Assembly: GCF_936925435.1 (NCBI RefSeq)
Contig: NZ_CAKZHQ010000003.1
Coordinates: forward strand, 208,227 to 272,226
DNA length: 64,000 nucleotides
Direction: 5' to 3'
DNA from: an uncultured Ramlibacter sp.
GTDB lineage: Bacteria > Pseudomonadota > Gammaproteobacteria > Burkholderiales > Burkholderiaceae_C
Shown: piece by piece, positions 36,748 to 46,167 of the stretch
How positions within the stretch are numbered: position 1 is the first letter of the stretch
How the letters are laid out: each line of letters begins with the position of its first letter
Position numbers and translations under genes: made by a program
The notes under the pieces: generated by a model
Databases searched by the model: none
What the model saw: the letters and a program-made list of their open reading frames with translations, nothing else
Told to the model about the DNA's origin: nothing

Positions 36748-38079
36748 ATGAAATCGTTGCGGCCCCGCTTGCGGCTGTTGCCCCTGGCTGTGGTGCTGGT
36801 GCTTGCCGCGCCCGTGCACGCGCAAAGCCTGGTGGACCTCTATGAGGCCGCCCGCGCCTACGACGCCAGCTGGCAGTCGGCCAAGGCCCAGTACGACGCC
36901 AACCTGTTTCGCGCCGAGCAGGCCAAGGCCGGCATCCTGCCCAGCGCCAACCTGGCGGCCGGCGTCTCGCGCACGCAGTTCGAGAACACCAACCCCGTCA
37001 CCGACCGCGGCTTCGACGCGCAGACGGCCACGCTGTCCGCATCCCAGCCGCTGTACCGCCCGGCCAATTTCGCCACCTATGAACAGGGCAAGCGGCAGGT
37101 CGAGCTGGCGCTGGCGCAGCTGACGACCGCCAGCCAGGACCTGGCCGTGCGCGTCAGCCAGGCCTATTTCGACGTGCTGGCCGCCTACGACACCCTGACC
37201 TTCGTGCGCGCGCTCAAGGCCGCGACGGCCGAACAGCTGGCCTCGGCCAAGCGCAACTTCGAGGTCGGCACGGCCACCATCACCGACACCCGCGAAGCCC
37301 AGGCCCGCTACGACCTGACCGACGCGCAGGAGATCGCCGCCCTGAACGACCTGCAGGTCAAGCGCCTGACGCTGGACAACGTGGTGGGCATCACCAACGC
37401 CACGCCGCGCCAGCTGGCCCTGCCGCTGGCCCTGCCCATGCCCGAGCCGGCCGACATGAACGCCTGGGTGCAGATGGGCGAGCTGCGCAGCCCCGCCATC
37501 TTGCAGGCGCGCAGCAACCTGGAGATCGCCCAGCTGGAAACCGAGAAGGCCAAGGCCGGCCATAAGCCCACCCTGGACCTGACGGCCAGCTACAACGTCC
37601 TGCGCAACCCGGACGGCAGCGCCACCAGCATCTTGCGCCAGCGCCTGAACACCGGCCAGGTAGGCGTGGCCTTCAACCTGCCGCTGTTTGCCGGCTTCTC
37701 CACCCAGAACCGCATCCGCGAGACTCTGTCGCTGGAAGAAAGAGCCCAGTCCGACCTGGAAGCCGCGCGCCGCAGCATGGCGCAGGCCACCCGCACCGCC
37801 TACCTGGGCGTGGTCTCGGGCCAGGGCCAGGTGCGCGCGCTGGAAGCCGCTGAAGCCTCCAGCCAGAGCGCGCTGGACGCCAACCGTGTGGGCTACCAGG
37901 TGGGCATCCGCATCAACATCGACGTGCTGAACTCGCAGACCCAGCTGTACCAGACCAAGCGCGACCTGGCCGTGGCCCGCTACAACGTGCTGTTGGGGAC
38001 GCTGCGGCTGCGCCAGGCCAACGGCACGTTGGCCGTTGAAGACCTGGCCCGCCTCAACCAGCTGCTGCAGGCACGCTGA
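36748..38079 (+). CDS. TolC-family outer-membrane channel
   Basis: 443-residue outer-membrane factor. The signal peptide ends APVHA before QSLVDLYEAA. Two structural repeats of long helices are visible, each with the TolC pattern (ARAYDASWQSAKAQYDANL, and QTQLYQTKRDLAVARYNVLLGTLRL in parts). The ATG at 36748 is preferred, as AAGGACGG lies before it and the signal begins there; a GTG at 36712 is in frame. It could be the outer channel of the RND pump encoded four genes upstream. Its end overlaps the convergent waaA by 26 bases. Confidence 0.9.
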   Translation: MKSLRPRLRLLPLAVVLVLAAPVHAQSLVDLYEAARAYDASWQSAKAQYDANLFRAEQAKAGILPSANLAAGVSRTQFENTNPVTDRGFDAQTATLSASQPLYRPANFATYEQGKRQVELALAQLTTASQDLAVRVSQAYFDVLAAYDTLTFVRALKAATAEQLASAKRNFEVGTATITDTREAQARYDLTDAQEIAALNDLQVKRLTLDNVVGITNATPRQLALPLALPMPEPADMNAWVQMGELRSPAILQARSNLEIAQLETEKAKAGHKPTLDLTASYNVLRNPDGSATSILRQRLNTGQVGVAFNLPLFAGFSTQNRIRETLSLEERAQSDLEAARRSMAQATRTAYLGVVSGQGQVRALEAAEASSQSALDANRVGYQVGIRINIDVLNSQTQLYQTKRDLAVARYNVLLGTLRLRQANGTLAVEDLARLNQLLQAR

Positions 38080-39334
38080 GACGTCCGGCCGCCAGCGCCA
38101 GCACGGCGGTGGCGGTCTTGTCGGCCGCGCCGCGGTGGCTGGCGGCAAAGCGCAGGGCGGCGCCGGCCATGGCCTCGCGCCGCTCGCTGGTGGCCAGCGC
38201 CAGCGCCTGCTGCACCCCCTCCTCCAGTGTCGCCACGCGCAGCGCAGCACCCGCGCCCTCGGACAGCTGCGCCGCTTCGGCGAAATTGAAAGTGTGGGGG
38301 CCCATCACCACCGGGCAGCCGCAGGCCGCGGCCTCGATCAGGTTCTGCCCACCCAGGGGCTCGAAGCTGCCACCCAGCAGGGCCACGCCGGCCAGGCCGT
38401 AGTACAGCGCCATCTCGCCCAGTGAGTCCCCGATCCACAGCGATGCCGCCACGGGTTCGCCGCTCCAGCCGCTGCGGCGCGAGACGGTCAAGCCGGCCTG
38501 CACGGCCAGGGCCGCCACCTCGTCAAAACGCTGCGGATGGCGTGGCACCAGCAGCCATTGCGCCTGCTGCGCCCAATCGGGATGCGCCTGCAGCACGCGC
38601 AGCAACTGCGCCTCCTCGCCTTCGCGCGAACTGGCGAACAGCACGACCGGCAAGGTCGAACTGGCGCGCCAGCCGCGGCCGCGTTCGAGCTGCGCCGCAT
38701 CGGGCGCGGCATCGAACTTGAGGTTGCCATAGACAGCCTGGACGGTGGCGCCGGCCTGCGCCAGGCGGCGCGCATCGGCCTCGGTCTGGGCCCAGACGGC
38801 GGCCAGCGCGGCATAGGCCGGCCGTGACAGGGGCGCCAGCCGCAAGCTCTGGCGCAAGGACTTGTCCGACAGGCGCGCATTGGCCAGGGCCAGCGGGATG
38901 CCGCGCTCACGGCAGACGGCCGCCAGGTTGGGCCACAGTTCGGTCTCCATCAGCACGCCGGCGGCCGGCGCGAAGTGGTGGAGGAAGGCGGCAACGGCGC
39001 GCGGCGTGTCCCAGGGCTGCCAGGATTGCAGGTCGCCGTTGCGCAGCAGCTTGGCGCCTTCGGCGCGGCCTGTGGCCGTGCCGTGCGTGAGCAGAAAGCG
39101 CAGACCCGGCTGCTGGCGGCGCAGCGCCTGCATCAGGATGGCGGCAGCCCGCGTCTCGCCCAGCGAGACGGCATGGATCCACAGGCGGCCCGGCGCGGCG
39201 CTGCCCTGGTAGCGGCCGAAGCGCTCGTCGATGGCTTCCAGGTAGCCCGGCTCGGCCTCCCCCCGCCGACGCAGCTTGCGCCGCAGCAGCGGCTGGACAC
39301 AGCGCATCAGCAGCGAATACACGCCGCGGATCAC
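38054..39334 (-). CDS. waaA: 3-deoxy-D-manno-octulosonic acid (Kdo) transferase
   Basis: 426-residue GT-B glycosyltransferase with an N-terminal membrane anchor, which adds Kdo to lipid A precursor at the inner-membrane face. Conserved parts: WIHAVSLGETRAA with the catalytic glutamate, METELWPN, SDKSLR, LKFD and GGSFEPLGGQNLIEA near the C-terminus. Its start overlaps the waaC stop by four bases, so the two are coupled. Mono- or bifunctional transfer cannot be told from sequence. Confidence 0.94.
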   Translation of the reverse strand: MIRGVYSLLMRCVQPLLRRKLRRRGEAEPGYLEAIDERFGRYQGSAAPGRLWIHAVSLGETRAAAILMQALRRQQPGLRFLLTHGTATGRAEGAKLLRNGDLQSWQPWDTPRAVAAFLHHFAPAAGVLMETELWPNLAAVCRERGIPLALANARLSDKSLRQSLRLAPLSRPAYAALAAVWAQTEADARRLAQAGATVQAVYGNLKFDAAPDAAQLERGRGWRASSTLPVVLFASSREGEEAQLLRVLQAHPDWAQQAQWLLVPRHPQRFDEVAALAVQAGLTVSRRSGWSGEPVAASLWIGDSLGEMALYYGLAGVALLGGSFEPLGGQNLIEAAACGCPVVMGPHTFNFAEAAQLSEGAGAALRVATLEEGVQQALALATSERREAMAGAALRFAASHRGAADKTATAVLALAAGRLSVPAAAG

Positions 39335-40311
39335 GGCGCCGCGCTCACTTGCAGCCAGAGCTGCCAGACCGTGTCGACGTCGGGCTTCCAGACGGCGCGC
39401 TGGCGGGCCCGGCCCACAGGCTCGGTGCGCCAGGCGTTGTTGCGCATGTAGATCTGCACATGCGGCAGGTCCAGCGCCACCGCGATGTGGCTCAGGCCGG
39501 TGTCCACGCCGACCACGCCGAAGCAGCCGGCCAGCCGGTCGGCCACTGTGCCCAGGTTGGTTCGCGGCCAGACGGCCGCGCCCTCGCCCAGCGCCGCGGC
39601 GATGCGCTCGCTGCGCAGGCGCTCCTCCTCGCTGCCGTGCGGCAGGCCCACAGTCCAGCCGCCGGCCAGCAGGCGCTGTCCCAGCTCGATCCAGTGCTCG
39701 TCGGGCCAGCGCTTGTCGTCGCCGGCCGTTCCGTGGACCAGGACGACGCAGCGGCTCGCTCCACTTTCGATAGCACCTGAGGCAGCATCCACGGGGGATA
39801 CCAGCCCAAAACGCTCATCTTCGGGGACAGCGTAGCCGAGCGCCCGGGCGCACATGACGCGCGAGCGCTCGATGACGGGCGTGCGTGAGGGAAAGGTGAA
39901 GGCCACGTCGGCCACCCAGCGGGTGGGCGCCTCGTAGCCCGAGTCTTCGGTCTGGTTTGCCAGGGCGTAGCGCTTGCCGCCGGGCGCCAGCCGCGCCATG
40001 CGCGAGACCAGGGCCGACTTGGTCAGGCCCTGCAGATCGATCACCGCTTCATAGGCCTGGCTGTGCAGGTCTTCGCGGAAGGCGCGCCATTCACTGCGCG
40101 TTTGCGCCGCGAACAGCGCCTTGCGCCAGCCCCGCAGGTCGCAGACGATGACCTTGTCAACGCCCTGGCAGCGCTGCGCCAGGCCGGCAAAGCTGCGCTC
40201 CACCACCCAGTCGATGCGCGCCTGCGGAAATTGGGCGCGCATGTCCTGCACCGCCGGCATGGTGTGGACCACGTCGCCAAGCGAGGACAGCTTGACGATC
40301 AGAATGTTCAA
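39331..40311 (-). CDS. waaC: lipopolysaccharide heptosyltransferase I
   Basis: 326-residue GT9 enzyme that adds the first heptose to Kdo of the inner core. It begins NILIVKLSSLGDVVHTMPA and has VDLQGLTKSALV, the VLVHGTAGDDKRWP segment and the GVDTGLSHIAVAL motif. The start is TTG at 40311, which overlaps the preceding phosphomannomutase stop as TTGA; no ATG or GTG closer fits the family N-terminus. The next gene is waaA. Confidence 0.92.
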   Translation of the reverse strand: MNILIVKLSSLGDVVHTMPAVQDMRAQFPQARIDWVVERSFAGLAQRCQGVDKVIVCDLRGWRKALFAAQTRSEWRAFREDLHSQAYEAVIDLQGLTKSALVSRMARLAPGGKRYALANQTEDSGYEAPTRWVADVAFTFPSRTPVIERSRVMCARALGYAVPEDERFGLVSPVDAASGAIESGASRCVVLVHGTAGDDKRWPDEHWIELGQRLLAGGWTVGLPHGSEEERLRSERIAAALGEGAAVWPRTNLGTVADRLAGCFGVVGVDTGLSHIAVALDLPHVQIYMRNNAWRTEPVGRARQRAVWKPDVDTVWQLWLQVSAAP

Positions 40312-41690
40312 TGCGCGGCCTCGCCGACCTTGGCATCGGGCTTGACGCTGCGCAGCAGGGCCAGCATCGCTTCCTCGATGCGGTGCAAGGCCTCGGGCGT
40401 GTGGCCCTCGAAGCGCAGCACCAGCACCGGCGTGGTGTTCGAGGCACGGATCAGGCCGAAGCCGTCCGGCCAGTCGACCCGCAGGCCGTCGATGGTGGAG
40501 ATCTCGGCGTCGTCGAATCGGGCCTTGGCCACCAGCTGGTCGACGATGCCGTGCGGCTCGCCTTCCTTGCAGGCCACGTTCAGTTCGGGGGTGGAAAAAC
40601 TGGTGGGCAGGCCGTCGAGCACGGCGCTGGGATCGGCGTGCTTCGAGAGGATCTCCAGCAGGCGGGCGCCAGCATAAGTGCCGTCGTCGAAGCCGTACCA
40701 GCGCTCCTTGAAGAAGATGTGGCCGCTCATCTCGCCGCCCAGGGGCGCGCCGTTCTCCTTCATCCTGGCCTTGATGAGGGAATGGCCGGTCTTGTACATC
40801 AAGGGCACGCCGCCGGCGGCGCGGATCGCCGGCGCCAGCCTCTGGGTGCACTTGACGTCGAACAGGATGGTGCCGCCGGGCACGCGCGAGAGCACGTCCT
40901 GGGCAAACAGCATCATCTGGCGGTCCGGGTAGATGGTGTTGCCGCCGCGGGTGACGATGCCCAGCCGGTCGCCGTCGCCGTCAAAGGCCAGGCCCAGCTC
41001 GGCGCCGCTGGTCTGCAGCGCCTTGATCAGGTCCTGCAGGTTCTCCGGCTTGCTGGGGTCGGGGTGGTGGTTGGGGAAGCTGCCGTCGACTTCGCTGAAC
41101 AGCTCGATGACCTCGCAGCCCAGGGCCCGGAAGATGGTCGGGGCCGAGGCGCCGGCGATGCCGTTGCCCGAGTCGATGACGATCTTGAGCTTGCGCGCCA
41201 GCTTGATGTCGCTGGTGATGCGGTCGCGGTAAGGGGCGAAGATGTTGATGTTGCGGACCTGGCCGGGCGAGCGGCCCTGGTTCCAGCTTTCCTGTTCCAT
41301 CATGGCGCGCAGGGCCTGGATCTCGTCGCCATAGATGGCACGGCCGCCCATCACCATCTTGAAGCCGTTGTAGTCCTTGGGATTGTGGCTGCCGGTGACC
41401 TGGATGCCGCTGGCGCACAAGGTGTTGGCGGCGAAGTACAGCATGGGCGTCGTCACCATGCCGACGTCGATGACGTCGACGCCCGAGGCGACCAGGCCAC
41501 GGACCAGGGCGGCGGACAGCGAGGGGCCAGACAGGCGGCCGTCGCGGCCGACGGCCACGGTTTTTTCACCCTCGGCCAGGGCGATGGAGCCGAAGGCCCG
41601 GCCCAAGGCCTCGGCCAGGTCCTCGTGCAGGGTGGACGGCACGATGCCGCGGATGTCATAGGCCTTGAAGATCGAGGGTGAAACTTGCAT
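40308..41690 (-). CDS. algC: phosphomannomutase/phosphoglucomutase
   Basis: 460-residue alpha-D-phosphohexomutase. The phosphoserine loop TGSHNPKDYNG has Ser101; the metal loop is DGDGDR, and the substrate loop is GEMSGH. It interconverts hexose 1- and 6-phosphates for LPS core and exopolysaccharide sugars. Length and motifs fit AlgC/CpsG. Its stop overlaps waaC, giving a mutase-waaC-waaA operon. The choice between mannose and glucose as main substrate is open. Confidence 0.92.
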   Translation of the reverse strand: MQVSPSIFKAYDIRGIVPSTLHEDLAEALGRAFGSIALAEGEKTVAVGRDGRLSGPSLSAALVRGLVASGVDVIDVGMVTTPMLYFAANTLCASGIQVTGSHNPKDYNGFKMVMGGRAIYGDEIQALRAMMEQESWNQGRSPGQVRNINIFAPYRDRITSDIKLARKLKIVIDSGNGIAGASAPTIFRALGCEVIELFSEVDGSFPNHHPDPSKPENLQDLIKALQTSGAELGLAFDGDGDRLGIVTRGGNTIYPDRQMMLFAQDVLSRVPGGTILFDVKCTQRLAPAIRAAGGVPLMYKTGHSLIKARMKENGAPLGGEMSGHIFFKERWYGFDDGTYAGARLLEILSKHADPSAVLDGLPTSFSTPELNVACKEGEPHGIVDQLVAKARFDDAEISTIDGLRVDWPDGFGLIRASNTTPVLVLRFEGHTPEALHRIEEAMLALLRSVKPDAKVGEAAH

Positions 41691-41803
41691 GAAATTGTGC
41701 TTCCCTGGAGACGTGGCAAAGGCCGGATTGTAGGCCTCGGCACCGCGAGGGAGATGTCCGGAAACGGCCAGTCCAGAGCGCGCCGCGGCGTACCATTCTG
41801 GCC

Positions 41804-43342
41804 ATGGAATCCGCCACCGACGCCCTGCAAGCCGACGCCTGCTACCTGGCCCTGAAAGCCCGGGACGCGCGCTTTGACGGGCGCTTTTTCATCGGTGTCA
41901 CCTCCACCGGCATCTACTGCCGGCCGGTGTGCAAGGTGCGCATGCCACGGCGCGAGAACTGCCTGTTTTTCGGCCATGCGGCGCTGGCCGAGCAGGCGGG
42001 CTTCCGGCCCTGCCTGCGTTGCCGGCCCGAACTGGCGCCGCACACGCTGAACTGGTCGATCCAGGACGCCAGCGGCATCCTGGCGCGGCAGGCGGCCCGC
42101 CTGCTCGATGAGCCCGAGGCCTGGGGCGACGCAGCCCCCTCGGTCGAGGGCCTGGCCGCCCGGCTGGGCGTGAGCGACCGCCACGTGCGGCGCATCTTCG
42201 AAGCCCAGTTCGGTGTCTCGCCGGTGCAGTACCTGCAGACCCGCCGGCTGCTGGCGGCCAAGCAGCTGCTGGCCGACACCAACCTGGCCATCACCCAGGT
42301 GGCGCTGGCCAGCGGCTTTGCCAGCTTGCGCCGCTTCAATGCCGCCTTCGCCGAGCACTACGGCCTGAATCCCACCCAGCTGCGGCGCGCCGGCGCCAGC
42401 CGGGGCGAAGCCGGCATCACCGTGCGGCTGGGTTACCGGCCGCCCTATGACGTGGCCGCCATGCTGGGCTTTTTTCGCAAGCGCGGCATCGCCGGCATCG
42501 AACAGGTGAGCGACAACGGCCTGGCGCGCACCCTGGCCATGGAAGCGGGTGGGCGGCTGCACACCGGCTGGCTGGCCGCTGAGTTCGACCAGGCCAACCA
42601 CCAGGTGGTGCTGCGCGCGAGCGACTCGCTGTCGGGCGCCCTGCCCCGCGTGATCGGCCGCGTGCGCGCCATGCTGGACCTGGACGCCGACCCGGCCGCC
42701 ATCGGCAGCGTGCTGCACGCGCGCTTTCCCGAAGGTGACGGCTTGCGCGTGCCCGGCGCATTGAGCGGCTATGAGCTGGCCGTGCGGGCCGTGTTGGGCC
42801 AGCAGATCACGGTGGCAGCGGCGCGCACACTGGCGCAGCGCATGGTCGACCGCTTCGGCGAGGCCATCGAAACGCCTCTGCCCGAGCTGCGCAGGCTGTT
42901 TCCGCAGCCGGCCGTGCTGGCCCAGGCCAGCGGCGACGCGCTGGGCCAGCTGGGCATCGTCAAGCAGCGCCAGGCCGCCATCGTCGCCATCGCCCGGGCG
43001 GTGGACCAGGGCCATCTGCAATTGCACAGCGGCACCGACGTGCAGGCCACGATGGCGGCGCTGCGCGAACTGCCCGGCATCGGCGACTGGACGGCGCAGT
43101 ACATCGCCATGCGGGCGCTGCGCTGGCCCGACGCCTTTCCGGCCGGCGACGTCGCCCTGCAAAAGGCGCTGGGCGTGCAGCAAAGCAGGCAGCCGGCGCG
43201 CGAGGCACTGGCAGCTTCTCTGGCCTGGGCGCCCTGGCGCAGCTACGCCGTCGTGCGGGCCTGGGCCGAGCTGCCTGCGGGGCCCTCGAAAGCTCCTAAA
43301 TCAGTAGCAAACTCCGCCCATTCGGCGGGGCCTGGAGGATGA
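41804..43342 (+). CDS. alkA: Ada N-domain/AraC HTH/AlkA fusion, DNA-3-methyladenine glycosylase II
   Basis: 512-residue fusion. Residues 1-80 are the Ada zinc domain with Cys39, Cys43, Cys70 and Cys73; Cys39 is the methyl-phosphotriester acceptor position. Residues about 110-200 are an AraC-type HTH (LGVSDRHVRRIFEAQFGVSP and ITQVALASGFASLRRF). The rest is an AlkA-like glycosylase with LPGIGDWTAQY and the catalytic aspartate at 449 (FPAGD). It should sense alkyl damage, switch on genes and remove alkylated bases. ogt follows at once. Confidence 0.92.
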   Translation: MESATDALQADACYLALKARDARFDGRFFIGVTSTGIYCRPVCKVRMPRRENCLFFGHAALAEQAGFRPCLRCRPELAPHTLNWSIQDASGILARQAARLLDEPEAWGDAAPSVEGLAARLGVSDRHVRRIFEAQFGVSPVQYLQTRRLLAAKQLLADTNLAITQVALASGFASLRRFNAAFAEHYGLNPTQLRRAGASRGEAGITVRLGYRPPYDVAAMLGFFRKRGIAGIEQVSDNGLARTLAMEAGGRLHTGWLAAEFDQANHQVVLRASDSLSGALPRVIGRVRAMLDLDADPAAIGSVLHARFPEGDGLRVPGALSGYELAVRAVLGQQITVAAARTLAQRMVDRFGEAIETPLPELRRLFPQPAVLAQASGDALGQLGIVKQRQAAIVAIARAVDQGHLQLHSGTDVQATMAALRELPGIGDWTAQYIAMRALRWPDAFPAGDVALQKALGVQQSRQPAREALAASLAWAPWRSYAVVRAWAELPAGPSKAPKSVANSAHSAGPGG

Positions 43343-43348
43343 TTGACC

Positions 43349-43846
43349 ATGAAATTCGACACTTCCATCGTGCAAGCCCGCTATGCCGGGCGCATGGGTC
43401 CCATGATCGTCGCCGCGACCGCCCGCGGCCTGGCCGGCGTCTGGTTCGAGGGCCAGCGGCATCTGCCCGATACGTCAGGCTGGCCGCTGCAGCCGGAGCA
43501 CCCGCTGCTGCGCCAGGCCATCGCCCAGCTCGATGACTACTTCGCCGGCCGGCGCAGCAGCTTCGAGTTGCCGCTGGACCTGCAAGGCGGCACGGCCTTC
43601 CAGCGCAGCGTCTGGCAGGCCTTGCTGGCCATCCCCGCCGGCGACACGACCAGCTATGGCGCGCTGGGCCAGCGCATCGGCAAGCCGGCCGCGGTGCGGG
43701 CCGTCGGCGCGGCCGTGGGCCGCAACCCGGTCAGCATCGTCGTGCCCTGCCACCGGGTGCTGGGCGCGGATGGCTCGCTCACCGGCTATGCCGGCGGACT
43801 GGAGCGCAAGAGCGCCCTGTTGCAGCTGGAAGGCGCATTGATCTGA
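43349..43846 (+). CDS. ogt: methylated-DNA--protein-cysteine methyltransferase
   Basis: 165-residue suicide enzyme that removes alkyl groups from O6-guanine. The acceptor cysteine is Cys134 in VVPCHRVLG; the HTH has [20 protein letters not shown] (parts). The ATG at 43349 lies ten bases after GGAGG; a TTG at 43343 is in frame. With the upstream fusion gene it forms an Ada-type alkylation response pair in which the methyltransferase is a separate protein. Confidence 0.92.
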   Translation: MKFDTSIVQARYAGRMGPMIVAATARGLAGVWFEGQRHLPDTSGWPLQPEHPLLRQAIAQLDDYFAGRRSSFELPLDLQGGTAFQRSVWQALLAIPAGDTTSYGALGQRIGKPAAVRAVGAAVGRNPVSIVVPCHRVLGADGSLTGYAGGLERKSALLQLEGALI

Positions 43847-43922
43847 TTGCGGCATCAAAGACCGCCACAAATTGCATGGATGGGCCGGCCGCCGGCCCGG
43901 TTTCAGCCCGCACACTCCTGCC

Positions 43923-44825
43923 ATGAGCCCTGCCATCGCCATCGAATTCCTGCTGCTGTCCGCCCTCTGGGGCGCCTCCTTTCTTTTCATGCGGATCGCG
44001 GTCATTGAATTCGGCGCCCTGCCGACGGCGGCCCTGCGGGTGGCGGTGGCGGCGCTGGTCCTGTTCCCGCTGCTGTGGCTGCGCGGCCTGCTACCGCAGC
44101 TGCGCCAGCACTGGAAAAAAATCTTCGTGGTGGGCGCGCTCAACTCGGGCATTCCGTTCGCGCTGTTCTGCTTCGCCTTGCTGTCCATCAGCACCGGCCT
44201 GTCGGCCATCCTCAACGCCACGGTGCCGCTGTTCGGGGCCCTGGTGGCCTGGTTCTGGCTGCGCGACCGGCCCACGCCCTCGCGCATCCTGGGCCTGGCC
44301 GTGGGCTTTGCCGGCGTCGCCCTGCTGGCCTGGGACAAGGCCAGCTTCAAGCCCGATGCTTCGGGCATCGCGCCGGCCTGGGCCGTGCTGGCCTGCCTGG
44401 CGGCCTGCCTGTGCTACGGCATCGCCGCCAGCTTCACCAAGCGCCACCTGGGCGGCCTGCCGCCGCTGGTCACGGCTGGGGGCAGCCAGATCGGCGCCAC
44501 CGTGGTGCTGGCCCTGCCGGCCCTGTGGCTGCGGCCCACGGCGATGCCGGGCCTGAAGGCCTGGATGGCAGTGCTTGCGGTGGGAATCGTGTGCACCGGC
44601 GTGGCTTACGTCATCTATTTCCGCCTGATCGAAGCCGTGGGGCCGGCGCGCGCTCTGGCGGTGACCTTCGTGGTGCCGGTGTTTGCCGTGCTGTACGGTG
44701 CGCTGTTCCTGGGCGAGGCTGTGACAGGCTGGATGCTGCTGTGCGCCGCTGTCATCGTGGCGGGAACGGCGCTGTCCACAGGCCTGCTGACGCTGCCGGG
44801 CAGGCACCGCGTCAGGAGCGCCTGA
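43923..44825 (+). CDS. EamA/DMT-family permease
   Basis: 300-residue membrane protein with ten hydrophobic segments in two EamA repeats. The first begins LLSALWGASFLFMRIAV and the second repeat ends with VVPVFAVLYGALFLGEAVTG. DMT proteins of this kind export amino acids or metabolites, but the substrate is unknown. The start at 43923 places the first segment at the N-terminus. Confidence 0.88.
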   Translation: MSPAIAIEFLLLSALWGASFLFMRIAVIEFGALPTAALRVAVAALVLFPLLWLRGLLPQLRQHWKKIFVVGALNSGIPFALFCFALLSISTGLSAILNATVPLFGALVAWFWLRDRPTPSRILGLAVGFAGVALLAWDKASFKPDASGIAPAWAVLACLAACLCYGIAASFTKRHLGGLPPLVTAGGSQIGATVVLALPALWLRPTAMPGLKAWMAVLAVGIVCTGVAYVIYFRLIEAVGPARALAVTFVVPVFAVLYGALFLGEAVTGWMLLCAAVIVAGTALSTGLLTLPGRHRVRSA

Positions 44826-44831
44826 AGGCCG

Positions 44832-45149
44832 CTAGAACCGGGGCAGGTCGTCGAGCTGGCGGCCCGGCGCTTCCTCGGCCAGGGCCAGGGTCTCGGTGCC
44901 CTCGTCGGGCACGCCGACCTTGACCTCGGGGCCGGCTTCCAGGCCGCCGCTGTCGTCGGGAAACAGGGTGATGATGGTGTCGCCCTCGACCAGACGGTCG
45001 ACCACTTCGGTCAGGCGGGTGGGCGTGGGCAGCGAATCCCATCGCGCCCGCGCGTTGTCGATCAGGCCCATCATGGCCTCGATGACTTCCGGCCCGGCGT
45101 AACGCAGGGCGGTGATCCCATAGATGGCTTTGGTTTCCATGTGCGCCAT
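44832..45149 (-). CDS. hypothetical protein
   Basis: 105-residue acidic protein, no signal or membrane segment. AGGGGG lies eight bases before ATG 45149. It has an N-terminal part with helical character (GPEVIEAMMGLIDNARARWDSL) split by prolines, and an acidic C-terminus. I do not recognise a family. It converges with the EamA gene (six-base gap). Confidence 0.5.
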   Translation of the reverse strand: MAHMETKAIYGITALRYAGPEVIEAMMGLIDNARARWDSLPTPTRLTEVVDRLVEGDTIITLFPDDSGGLEAGPEVKVGVPDEGTETLALAEEAPGRQLDDLPRF

Positions 45150-45247
45150 TGTGGTGGGCCCCCTGCCGCGCCGGGACAGGCAATCGCCCCAATGTCCGTC
45201 GGAGAGTGCCTACGGAAGCTAAACTGGGTTTCGCCTTTGCCGCCGCC

Positions 45248-45994
45248 ATGACAGCCCCCCAGCCCCCCGTTGCCGCCGCCCTGGGCAAGCCGCACGCCCG
45301 GCGCCTGCGCGAGATCTACCGCTCGGCCGGCTGGCCCTCGCAGGACCCGCTGGAGATCGAGTTGCTGGCCGCCGGTCTGCTCGAGCGCGTGCGCTCGCCC
45401 CTGGGCCACGAATCCCTGCGTGTGACCGAGGCCGGCCTGCAGCTGCTGGCCGCCACACTGGCGCGCAACCGCGCCGCCCTGTCCGCTCACGAGGCCCTGG
45501 TGGAGCAGGTGGCGCTGGAGATGTGCCGCGCCGGCCGCCTTGCCTGGCGTGGCCTGGCGCTGCGTGCCCAGGTGCCCACGGGCGATGCGGACAAGCCCTT
45601 GCAGTGGTGCATGGCCAAGCCGGATGTCTTTTCCATTCGCAACACCACGGTGGCCGACTATGTCGAACCCATCGTCCATGAGATCAAGGTGCGGCGCGCC
45701 GACCTGCTGGGCGACCTGCGCCAGGGCGCCAAGCGCGCAGCCTACCTAAACCTGGGCGAATGCTGGTACGTGCTGGGCTGCGATGCCCGCGGCCGCTGCA
45801 TTGGGGCGCCGGACGAAGTGCCGGCCGAATGCGGGGTGATGGTGCTCGAGCAGGGCCGGCTGGCCGTCGCCCGGCCCGCCCCACGCCACAGCCGAGCCAG
45901 CCTGCCCTTTGGCGTCTGGATGGCGCTGGCCAAGGCCACGCCCGTCACCGGCCTGGACGAAGACGGCCAGGGCCTGCTGGGCGAGGCCCACTGA
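45248..45994 (+). CDS. hypothetical protein with PD-(D/E)XK nuclease-like motif
   Basis: 248 residues. After an N-terminal region with wHTH-like character (residues 10-80, REIYRSAGWP and LLERVRSPLG) comes KPDVFSIRNTT and, about 18 residues on, HEIKVRRADLLGDLRQ. This PD...ExK arrangement, followed by a helix, matches the core of PD-(D/E)XK nucleases, with Asp, Glu and Lys as metal and catalytic residues. No restriction or repair partner lies nearby. The start at 45248 was chosen as the first ATG after the upstream sequence loses coding character. Function is unproven. Confidence 0.6.
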   Translation: MTAPQPPVAAALGKPHARRLREIYRSAGWPSQDPLEIELLAAGLLERVRSPLGHESLRVTEAGLQLLAATLARNRAALSAHEALVEQVALEMCRAGRLAWRGLALRAQVPTGDADKPLQWCMAKPDVFSIRNTTVADYVEPIVHEIKVRRADLLGDLRQGAKRAAYLNLGECWYVLGCDARGRCIGAPDEVPAECGVMVLEQGRLAVARPAPRHSRASLPFGVWMALAKATPVTGLDEDGQGLLGEAH

Positions 45995-46163
45995 CAAGCG
46001 CGTACCAAGAAGCGCCGGGATGGTCGGACTTGCCCGGCGGCGGCTGTGGCACGCTGCCTTTTTCCGGGTCGGTCGGCGCGTGCCGCGGCTCGGGGTTGGC
46101 CGGCTTGGGCGGGTCGCCCGGCGGCAGCGGCGCCGGCGCTGCCGGCTCGTTGGCCATGCTCAT
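45945..46163 (-). CDS. small proline-rich hypothetical protein (second of pair)
   Basis: 72 residues beginning MSMANEPAAPAPLPPGD, rich in Pro, Glu and Ala. GAGG is present four bases before ATG 46163, and the stop of the preceding proline-rich gene lies four bases upstream, so the two look coupled. Its 3' end overlaps the convergent nuclease-like gene by 50 bases. It may be disordered. Low-complexity composition lowers confidence that it is translated. Confidence 0.4.
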   Translation of the reverse strand: MSMANEPAAPAPLPPGDPPKPANPEPRHAPTDPEKGSVPQPPPGKSDHPGASWYALVSGPRPAGPGRLRPGR

Positions 46164-46167
46164 GTCC

